In this document: positions 22,996-28,371 of the stretch, piece by piece
How positions within the stretch are numbered: position 1 is the stretch's first letter
Layout of the letters: each line of letters begins with the position of its first letter
Source: Gemmatimonadota bacterium
GTDB taxonomy: Bacteria; Latescibacterota; UBA2968; UBA8231
Reading direction: 5' to 3'
DNA length: 28,371 nucleotides
NCBI GenBank assembly: GCA_028875335.1
Contig: JAPPEF010000002.1
Location: 1 to 28,371 of the forward strand
Made by a program: the position numbers and the translations under genes
The notes under the pieces: model-generated
Databases searched by the model: none
What the model was told of the DNA's origin: nothing
Seen by the model: the letters and a program-made list of their open reading frames with translations, nothing else

Positions 22996-24780
22996 TCAGG
23001 CATACCGAATGCCCAATTCGCGCAACTGGCCCAAATCGACGGAAGAAGGGGTGTTTTCCATCAAGCCCACGGCCTTATTGGTCTTTGGGAAGGCGATGAC
23101 ATCGCGGATTGAATCTTCGTCGGCGAGCAAGGCGATCAGTCGGTCAAAGCCAAAGGCAATACCACCGTGCGGTGGGGCTCCGTAGTCGAGTGCTTCGAGT
23201 AGGAAACCGAATTTGGCCGCGGCTTCTTCGGGGCCGATCTCTAAGAGTTGAAAGAGGCGGGCTTGTACTGAGCGCTGGAAAATTCGTATGCTGCCCCCGG
23301 CAATTTCATTGCCGTTGAGGACCAAGTCATAGGCCCGCGCCCTAGCCTCGGCAGGGGCGCTATCCAATAGGGCGCAGTCCTCTTCTAGGGGAGCTGTGAA
23401 GGGATGGTGCACGGCTGTAAAGCGGTCCGTTTCCTCATCGCGTTCTAGCAGGGGGAATTGACTGACCCAAAGGGGCTGCCAGGAATCTTCGGGTACTAAT
23501 GAAAGGCGCTGAGCTAGCTCCAAGCGCAGTGCCCCGAGTATCTGGGCGACCTGCTTGGGCTGGTCGGCGACAAAAAGCATCAGGTCTCCAGGGGCGGATT
23601 CGAGAGCCTCGATCAACTGGGTCTGAGCGGTTTGGGGGAAGAATTTGACGATGGAGGATTCAAGGCCAGCGTCGGTGTGTTTGATCCAGCTAAGACCCTT
23701 GGCACCTAATCCTTGAGCGAAGGCGATTAAATCATCAATTTGTCCGCGTGAGAATCCACTGCAGCCCTTGGCAGTTATGCCTTTGACTTGACCTCCACTA
23801 TTAAGAACGGAATGAAAGACTTGGAATTGGGAAGAGCGTGCTGCTGCCGCTACATCTTTGATCTCTAGGCCGAAGCGCAGATCGGGTTTATCGGAGCCGA
23901 AGCGCTCCATAGCCTCGTGGTAAGTGAGTCGCGGAAAGGGATTGGGTAAATCGATTTGCCGCAACTGAGCAAAAAGGGCGCGGGTCAGATCTTCGGCAAT
24001 GGTCCTGACGTGATCCTCGCGCACGAAGGCCATTTCAATGTCGATTTGGGTAAATTCGGGCTGGCGGTCGGCGCGCAAATCCTCGTCGCGGAAGCACTTG
24101 ACGATCTGGAAGTAGCGGTCGTAGCCCGCGATCATCAAGAGTTGCTTGTAGGTTTGAGGCGATTGGGGCAGAGCAAAAAATTGTCCGGGATGGACTCGGC
24201 TGGGGACGAGGTAATCTCGGGCCCCTTCGGGAGTGCTCTTGGTCAGAAACGGCGTTTCGACTTCGATAAAGCCGCGTTCATCGAGCAGGCGGCGTACGAT
24301 TTGGTAGCCCTGGTGCCTGAGTAGCAAATTGCCTTGGACACGAGGCCGCCGCAGATCCAAATAGCGATACTTGAGCCGAATTTCCTCTCCAGCGTCGGTT
24401 TGGTCTTCGATGAGAAAAGGTGGGGTCCGACAGCGGTTGAGGAGGCGTAGCTGATCGCAGTTTACCTCAATCGCCCCGGTGGGCAATTGAGGGTTGACCA
24501 TGCCTTCGGGGCGGGCTTCGACTTCGCCTTGTACAGCGATGACGTACTCACTACGCAAGTGATCGGCCTGCTGATAGGCAGCGGGGTCACTCTGTGGATT
24601 GAAGACGATTTGGGTAATACCGTAGCGGTCACGAAGATCGATAAAAATAACGCCGCCGTGGTCGCGGCGGTGCCAGACCCAGCCCATTAGCAGTACGCGC
24701 TGCCCGATGTCTTTATCTGTGATAGTGCCGCAGTCGTGCGTGCGCTCCCAGTCACCCAAGCCTTCGCTCGGTTCTTCCAT
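22996..24780 (-). CDS. aspS: Aspartyl-tRNA synthetase, probably non-discriminating (Asp/Asn)
   Basis: A 594-residue class IIb synthetase of bacterial type. It has an N-terminal OB-fold anticodon domain, catalytic core motif 2 (FRDEDLRADRQPEFTQID), a GAD insertion and motif 3 (GIAFGFDRLIAL). H41 (RRDHGGVIF) and G93 (RPEGMVN) occupy the two positions where discriminating enzymes such as E. coli AspRS have Leu and Lys. Non-discriminating enzymes carry His and Gly there. It would therefore charge both tRNA-Asp and tRNA-Asn, with GatCAB making Asn-tRNA elsewhere in the genome. ATG 24780 has AGGTG six bases upstream. Confidence 0.93.
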   Translation of the reverse strand: MEEPSEGLGDWERTHDCGTITDKDIGQRVLLMGWVWHRRDHGGVIFIDLRDRYGITQIVFNPQSDPAAYQQADHLRSEYVIAVQGEVEARPEGMVNPQLPTGAIEVNCDQLRLLNRCRTPPFLIEDQTDAGEEIRLKYRYLDLRRPRVQGNLLLRHQGYQIVRRLLDERGFIEVETPFLTKSTPEGARDYLVPSRVHPGQFFALPQSPQTYKQLLMIAGYDRYFQIVKCFRDEDLRADRQPEFTQIDIEMAFVREDHVRTIAEDLTRALFAQLRQIDLPNPFPRLTYHEAMERFGSDKPDLRFGLEIKDVAAAARSSQFQVFHSVLNSGGQVKGITAKGCSGFSRGQIDDLIAFAQGLGAKGLSWIKHTDAGLESSIVKFFPQTAQTQLIEALESAPGDLMLFVADQPKQVAQILGALRLELAQRLSLVPEDSWQPLWVSQFPLLERDEETDRFTAVHHPFTAPLEEDCALLDSAPAEARARAYDLVLNGNEIAGGSIRIFQRSVQARLFQLLEIGPEEAAAKFGFLLEALDYGAPPHGGIAFGFDRLIALLADEDSIRDVIAFPKTNKAVGLMENTPSSVDLGQLRELGIRYA

Positions 24781-24826
24781 AAATTACACCTAAATGATTA
24801 AGATTAGATTGCAGGTGGGAAAAAAT

Positions 24827-24855
24827 AAAGTAGAAGGCAGCTTGGAAGGTGTCAA
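24827..24855 (-). promoter_or_regulatory. Candidate sigma70 promoter of aspS
   Basis: On the minus strand TTGACA (24855-24850), 17 bp, then TACTTT (24832-24827; 3 of 6). It is about 47 bp upstream of the aspS ATG, in the 137-bp divergent spacer shared with the cysteine cluster. Confidence 0.55.
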
Positions 24856-24871
24856 GAAAGCGCAGGGTTGG

Positions 24872-24900
24872 TTGACATGGTGGATTTTGGTTCTTTTAAT
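24872..24900 (+). promoter_or_regulatory. Strong sigma70 promoter of the cysteine cluster
   Basis: TTGACA (24872-24877), 17 bp, TTTAAT (24895-24900; 5 of 6). The expected start site near 24907 lies only about 11 bases before the GTG start, so the SD (GGGGGAG, 24905-24911) sits at the very 5' end of the mRNA. Its -35 is 16 bp from the divergent aspS -35. Confidence 0.75.
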
Positions 24901-24917
24901 CGTAGGGGGAGATTTTT

Positions 24918-25838
24918 GTGACAGGCCTATCGGTCGTCGAGCAGATTGGTGATACGCCGCTTTTGCGGCTGAGGGATCCGGCGATTCCACCGCGAGTGGA
25001 AGTTTATGCCAAGTTGGAGTTTTTCAACCCTGGGGGGTCGGTCAAGGACCGACCGGCACGGCGGATGATCGAGGATGGCGAGCAGGACGGGTCGCTGGGG
25101 CCTAGCAAGGTCATTTTGGATTCCACTTCTGGAAATACCGGCATTGCCTACGCCATGATCGGTGCTGCTAAAGGTTATCGGGTCAAATTGGCTATGCCGG
25201 CCAATGTCAGCCGCGAGCGCAAGGCCATTCTCGCCGCCTATGGTGCCGAAGTGGTGTACACCGATCCGGGGGAGCTTTCCGACGGGGCCATACGGGAAGC
25301 GCGGCGAATATACGAAGCCGATCCCGACCGGTACTTCAAGCCTGACCAATACAATAATCCCGCGAATTGGTACGCCCATCGCGACACTACTGCGCCCGAA
25401 ATCTGGGAGCAGACCCAAGGCCGCGTCACTCATTTTGTCGCCACTATCGGCACTAGCGGGACGCTGATGGGCACCGGCCGAGGTCTTAGGAAGTTCAATC
25501 CGGCGATCCAGATCATTGCTGCTGAGCCAGCCGAGCCGTTTCACGGCATTGAGGGGCTTAAGCACATGGAGAGTTCGATTGTCCCCGGTATCTACGATGA
25601 GACTCTCCTCGACTACAAAATACCGATAGATACCGATGATGCTTATGATACTACACTGCGTCTGCCGGTCGAGCAGGGGATTCTCGTCGGTCAGTCTTCG
25701 GGGGGGGCTTATTGGGCCGCTCTGGAGGTTGCTCGCCAGCTAGATACAGGAGTAGTGGTGACGATATTTTGCGATGGCGGCGACAAGTACATGAGTACGC
25801 CCATGTGGCGGCTGGCCCTCGATGGCATTACTAAGTGA
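24918..25838 (+). CDS. cysM: Cysteine synthase, CysM type (PLP-dependent)
   Basis: A 306-residue fold-type II PLP enzyme. K43 (GGSVKDR) forms the internal aldimine. STSGNTG (69-75) binds the substrate carboxylate, GTSGTLMGTG (178-187) binds the PLP phosphate and QSSGG (259-263) contacts the ring. Next to mec and cysO genes, it most likely uses a thiocarboxylated sulfur carrier as sulfur donor with O-phosphoserine or O-acetylserine, as in the mycobacterial CysO-CysM pathway. Donor specificity is inferred from context. The start is GTG 24918 with GGGGGAG upstream. It is the first gene of a four-gene cluster behind a strong promoter. Confidence 0.87.
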   Translation: MTGLSVVEQIGDTPLLRLRDPAIPPRVEVYAKLEFFNPGGSVKDRPARRMIEDGEQDGSLGPSKVILDSTSGNTGIAYAMIGAAKGYRVKLAMPANVSRERKAILAAYGAEVVYTDPGELSDGAIREARRIYEADPDRYFKPDQYNNPANWYAHRDTTAPEIWEQTQGRVTHFVATIGTSGTLMGTGRGLRKFNPAIQIIAAEPAEPFHGIEGLKHMESSIVPGIYDETLLDYKIPIDTDDAYDTTLRLPVEQGILVGQSSGGAYWAALEVARQLDTGVVVTIFCDGGDKYMSTPMWRLALDGITK

Positions 25839-25850
25839 AAGGATGGCTGA

Positions 25851-26345
25851 ATGCTGCGCATCGCCCGGGAGGACTTTGAACGGATTTGTGCCCAAGCCTT
25901 GGCTGAGTACCCATACGAGTGTTGCGGTCTATTGGTCGAGGAGGTGTTGGGTGGGGTGTCCGCTGCCCATGCCTGTACTAATGTACAGCAGCAGCGACAC
26001 GAAGAAAATCCCAAGCACTATCCCCGCGATGCAAGCGCAGCTTATCTGATTGACGCAGGTGAACAGCTACGCATTGTGGACGCGGCGGAAAAGGCCGGTG
26101 GCCGGGTCTCGGGTTGTTACCATTCCCACATTGATTGCGCAGCCTATTTTTCGGCTGAAGACGAAAAACGCACTTGGATATTCAACAGCCGAGAGGCGGG
26201 AGACGACCCGGACGACCCGGACGCGATGTATTTGGTGTTCTCAGTATGCGGCGAAGAGGTAGGCGGCCAGCGGGAAGTGCAAGGCTACAAATGTTTTGCT
26301 TGGGACGGTAATCGCTACGCCGAAACGGGTGTTGAAATAGTTTAA
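25851..26345 (+). CDS. mec: JAMM/MPN+ metallopeptidase of the Mec family
   Basis: A 164-residue zinc peptidase with a complete JAMM site: E23 (YPYECCGLL), then H91-S-H93-x7-S101-x2-D104 (YHSHIDCAAYFSAED). In mycobacteria, Mec releases cysteine from the carrier CysO. In other sulfur-carrier systems, related enzymes trim extra residues from the carrier C-terminus. Both jobs make sense here, since the downstream carrier ends GGS. ATG 25851 follows AAAGGA, 12 bp after cysM. A 9-bp tandem repeat (26202-26219) encodes DDPDDP in a surface region. Confidence 0.9.
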   Translation: MLRIAREDFERICAQALAEYPYECCGLLVEEVLGGVSAAHACTNVQQQRHEENPKHYPRDASAAYLIDAGEQLRIVDAAEKAGGRVSGCYHSHIDCAAYFSAEDEKRTWIFNSREAGDDPDDPDAMYLVFSVCGEEVGGQREVQGYKCFAWDGNRYAETGVEIV

Positions 26346-26366
26346 TAAAGCCGCTATTGGATAATA

Positions 26367-26388
26367 AATGAAATAAAAATGAAATAAA
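26367..26388. repeat. AT-rich 11-bp tandem repeat upstream of the carrier gene
   Basis: Two perfect copies of AATGAAATAAA (26367-26377 and 26378-26388) lie in the 95-bp mec-cysO spacer. The 11-bp period is about one DNA helical turn. TAGAAT at 26393-26398 resembles a -10. TTGGAT (26357)-17-TGAAAT (26380) is a weaker alternative promoter. A 7-bp hairpin (26402-26418) follows just before the cysO SD. Confidence 0.6.
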
Positions 26389-26440
26389 TAAGTAGAATGC
26401 AGGCGGCAGGGCCGCTTAAATTAACCACATGGAGGATGAA

Positions 26441-26719
26441 ATGCCGGTTACTGTTCACATTCCCACGCCCTTGCGGAAATTGACTCACAATCAGGCCGAG
26501 GTCGAACTTAAGGCGGGGACTATTAGTCAGTTGGTAGATGGACTCGAAGACACTTACACGGGTTTGGCCGAGAAACTGCTTGATGAGGGCGGCGAGATAC
26601 GTCGCTACGTTAATATCTTCGTCAACGACGAAGATATTCGCTTCCTCGATGGAAAAGACACGCCCCTTAACGACGGCGATAGCGTCTCCATCGTCCCGGC
26701 CATTGCTGGCGGCAGTTGA
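26441..26719 (+). CDS. cysO: CysO-like ubiquitin-fold sulfur carrier with masked C-terminus
   Basis: A 92-residue MoaD/ThiS-type beta-grasp protein resembling mycobacterial CysO across its length (VTVHIPTPLR at the start; VNIFVNDEDIRF and DGDSVSIVPAIAGG near the end). Carriers of this family end in Gly-Gly, which is adenylated and thiocarboxylated. Here the codons read GGC GGC AGT TGA, so G90-G91 are followed by S92. The serine must probably be removed before activation, plausibly by the adjacent Mec. ATG 26441 is chosen since GGAGG lies five bases upstream; ATG 26429 is upstream of that SD. The activating MoeZ/ThiF-like enzyme is not in the window. Confidence 0.88.
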   Translation: MPVTVHIPTPLRKLTHNQAEVELKAGTISQLVDGLEDTYTGLAEKLLDEGGEIRRYVNIFVNDEDIRFLDGKDTPLNDGDSVSIVPAIAGGS

Positions 26720-26759
26720 AGGCCGTCGCACAGGCGGCTAGCGTTAGGTTCGGTGCAGG

Positions 26760-27677
26760 ATGAAGCGCGCCCACAATGTGCTGGAGTTAATCGGGGCCAC
26801 TCCTGTGGTCCGCCTCAGCCGAGTCGTCGGGGAGGATGCCGCCGAGGTGTGGGGCAAGTTGGAAGCGACCAATCCCGGTGGCAGTGTCAAGGACCGCATC
26901 GCTCTGGCGATGATCGAAGCCGCCGAAGAGCAGGGGCTGTTGGTCGAGGGCGGCACGATTATTGAGCCAACTAGCGGCAATACCGGCATTGGCTTGGCCA
27001 TGGTGGCTGCCTACAAGGGCTACAAGCTCATTGTCACCATGTTCGATACGGCTAGCCGCGAGCGCCGCTTACAGATGCAGGCTTACGGTGCCGAAGTTGT
27101 GTTGACGCCAGCAGCCGAAGGTATGCGCGGCGCTATCGACAAGGCACTTGAGCTCAAGCGCAAGAACCCAGATTATTTTTTGCCACAGCAGTTTATGAAT
27201 GCGGCGAACCCTGAGATACACCGTCGTACGACCGCCCGTGAGATTTTGGAACAGTTAGATGGCCGAGTTGATGCCTTTGTGGCTGGTGTGGGTACCGGGG
27301 GGTCATTGACTGGAGTCGGCGAGGTACTCAAGGAGGCTCTGTCCGCAGTGCGAGTCATTGCTGTCGAGCCTGCTGGGTCGCCTGTTCTTTCAGGGGGAGA
27401 GGCTGGATTCAGTTATATAGAGGGCATAGGTGCGGGTTTTGTTCCGCCGGTTCTCAACCTCGAAGTTATCGACGAGGTGCGAGTCATTGCCGACGACGAC
27501 GCTTATGAAATGGCCCGCCGCTTGGCGCGAGAGGAAGGGCTTTTGGTGGGGATTTCAGCAGGGGCCAACGCTTATATCGCCGTCCAAGTTGCTCAAGAAT
27601 TGGGGTCTACTGCTCGAGTCGCGACTATCCTCTGCGACAACGGGTTGCGCTACTTGAGTACTCGTGCCTTTGAATGA
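26760..27677 (+). CDS. cysK: Second cysteine synthase (CysK/CysM family)
   Basis: A 305-residue PLP enzyme with K44 (NPGGSVKDRIALAMI), TSGNTG (71-76), GVGTGGSLTGVG and GISAGAN motifs. It is closer to classic O-acetylserine sulfhydrylases than the first copy, which has PARRM after the Lys motif. The two proteins are clearly paralogous but well diverged, so they probably differ in acceptor or sulfur donor. ATG 26760 has only a weak SD (TAGG at 10 bases, AGG directly adjacent). It lies 40 bp after cysO and probably shares its transcript. It ends 9 bp from the convergent rpsT stop. Confidence 0.87.
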   Translation: MKRAHNVLELIGATPVVRLSRVVGEDAAEVWGKLEATNPGGSVKDRIALAMIEAAEEQGLLVEGGTIIEPTSGNTGIGLAMVAAYKGYKLIVTMFDTASRERRLQMQAYGAEVVLTPAAEGMRGAIDKALELKRKNPDYFLPQQFMNAANPEIHRRTTAREILEQLDGRVDAFVAGVGTGGSLTGVGEVLKEALSAVRVIAVEPAGSPVLSGGEAGFSYIEGIGAGFVPPVLNLEVIDEVRVIADDDAYEMARRLAREEGLLVGISAGANAYIAVQVAQELGSTARVATILCDNGLRYLSTRAFE

Positions 27678-27686
27678 AGGGAAATA

Positions 27687-27941
27687 CTAGGCTATCGTTT
27701 GCACGAGGTGGCTCAGCCGCGACTTGTAGCGAGCAGCGGTATTTTTGTGAATGATGCCTTTGCTAGTGGTCCTGTCGACAGTCGAAATTGCTGCCTGTAG
27801 AGCGATCTCGGCCGAGGCTTTGTCCGGAGCTTGACGGACTTTTTTAAGGGCCGTGCGCATCCGCGAGCGAAGAGCGCGGTTGCGTGCGTAGGCCTTGGCG
27901 CTAGAGGCTTGGTGCTTTTGGGCAGACTTGAGTTTGGGCAA
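27687..27941 (-). CDS. rpsT: Ribosomal protein S20
   Basis: An 84-residue basic primary 16S rRNA-binding protein of the small subunit. PKLKSAQKHQASSAKAYARNRALRSR matches the S20 N-terminus, and DRTTSKGIIHKNTAARYKSRL the C-terminal half. The start is TTG 27941 with AAAGGAG seven bases upstream; this gives the correct family N-terminus and length. An upstream extension (to 27998) lies across the promoter. A UUG start is also used by E. coli rpsT, where it takes part in autogenous control. Confidence 0.95.
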   Translation of the reverse strand: MPKLKSAQKHQASSAKAYARNRALRSRMRTALKKVRQAPDKASAEIALQAAISTVDRTTSKGIIHKNTAARYKSRLSHLVQTIA

Positions 27942-27969
27942 TTTTGCGCTCCTTTGGTAAAAAGATTTA

Positions 27970-27998
27970 AATATATAAGAAGTGGGGAGAAGGGGCAA
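27970..27998 (-). promoter_or_regulatory. Probable rpsT promoter
   Basis: On the minus strand TTGCCC (27998-27993), 17 bp, then TATATT (27975-27970; 5 of 6). It is about 30 bp upstream of the TTG start, giving a short leader that contains the SD. Confidence 0.65.
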
Positions 27999-28106
27999 GG
28001 CGGGGTTCCTAGGCTATTTAATTCGGCTTCTTTTAGGTAGCTTCAAAAAGAGGCGAGAGTATATGAAGGACTAGAATCCCGTATAAAATTAGCCCTGTGG
28101 TCTATC

Positions 28107-28371
28107 ATGTCTTCTAGCGATCAAATGGGGTTTGATTTTGGCAAGCGATGTCCTGCTGGCGGCAATGAGCAGGTTGCTACTAACTGTGCATACTGTCGGC
28201 TAGAGATCGAGGTTCCGGCTTGGTATGCGGGCCAAGCTCAGTTGCATTTTTGCGATCCGTCTTGTCGCCGTGCTTGGACAGAGGCTATGCCATCGTTAGA
28301 GGTTTGCTTAGGGGAGACTTCCAAAAGGCGGGGGGCCAATTGGGAACTCCAAGCGCTAAAGGCGCGGACGC
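28107..28371 (+). CDS. N-terminal part of a zinc-ribbon/TRASH-like protein (runs off window)
   Basis: An open frame from ATG 28107 to the window end, 88 codons so far. It has a four-cysteine pattern C-x2-C-x18-C-x3-C (CAYC ... FCDPSC), typical of small treble-clef or TRASH-like zinc domains. The region after it is basic (TSKRRGANWELQALKAR), possibly nucleic-acid binding. There is no clear SD. TATAAA at 28082-28087 could be a -10, without a recognisable -35, giving a short leader. ATG 28125 is an alternative start. It is divergent from rpsT across a 165-bp spacer. I cannot name the family from this fragment. Confidence 0.6.
   Translation, partial: MSSSDQMGFDFGKRCPAGGNEQVATNCAYCRLEIEVPAWYAGQAQLHFCDPSCRRAWTEAMPSLEVCLGETSKRRGANWELQALKART

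Noticed and set aside
26202..26219. 9-bp tandem repeat GACGACCCG in mec
   Set aside because: In frame, encodes an acidic loop away from the JAMM residues; likely a neutral expansion.

Overview
The window (28,371 bp, GC-rich) reads as chromosome of an uncultivated diderm bacterium. An apolipoprotein N-acyltransferase, a lipobox protein and LysM/coiled-coil envelope proteins imply an outer membrane. The mix of D-aminoacylase, Gfo/Idh, DUF4380, phytanoyl-CoA dioxygenase and sugar-isomerase genes recalls Latescibacterota or Poribacteria-like genomes. That placement is inference from gene content, not a phylogeny. Shine-Dalgarno (SD) sites are strong (AGGAGG type), and non-ATG starts are common: TTG at five genes, GTG at two.

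Region 1 (1-14,614) is catabolic and accessory. After the tail of an unknown gene comes a minus-strand D-aminoacylase-like amidohydrolase. A five-gene plus-strand operon follows (1,999-6,906): TIM-barrel amidohydrolase/lactonase, Gfo/Idh oxidoreductase, PfkB (KDG-type) kinase, exported DUF4380 protein and D-2-hydroxyacid dehydrogenase. A minus-strand beta-hydroxyacid dehydrogenase sits alone. Then comes a very compact nine-gene plus-strand operon (7,972-14,614): sugar-phosphate isomerase/epimerase, bicupin, small helical protein, alkyltransferase-like DNA-repair protein (Atl), MATE exporter, cupin, DHDPS/KDG-aldolase family lyase, Gfo/Idh dehydrogenase and phytanoyl-CoA dioxygenase family oxygenase. 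The enzyme set suggests processing of a sugar acid or modified sugar, but the substrate cannot be read from the sequence.

Region 2 (14,598-24,780, minus strand) is housekeeping. It holds phoH-pgpH-ybeY-corC, an initiator tRNA with its terminator, a stand-alone sigma region-4-like protein and lnt. This is an expanded form of the conserved phoH/ybeY/corC/lnt neighbourhood (ribosome maturation, c-di-AMP turnover, envelope). Upstream are a lipoprotein/LysM pair behind a near-consensus promoter and aspS, whose residues look like those of a non-discriminating enzyme.

Region 3 (24,872-27,677, plus strand) is a protein-bound-sulfur cysteine synthesis cluster: cysteine synthase, JAMM/Mec protease, CysO-like sulfur carrier, second cysteine synthase. 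The carrier's Gly-Gly end is capped by one extra serine, so it probably needs trimming before use. The window ends with minus-strand rpsT (UUG start) and the 5' part of a zinc-ribbon protein.

No CRISPR array, insertion sequence, integrase or phage gene was seen. No gene-free stretch exceeds about 165 bp; the intergenic spaces are described under promoters, terminators and findings.
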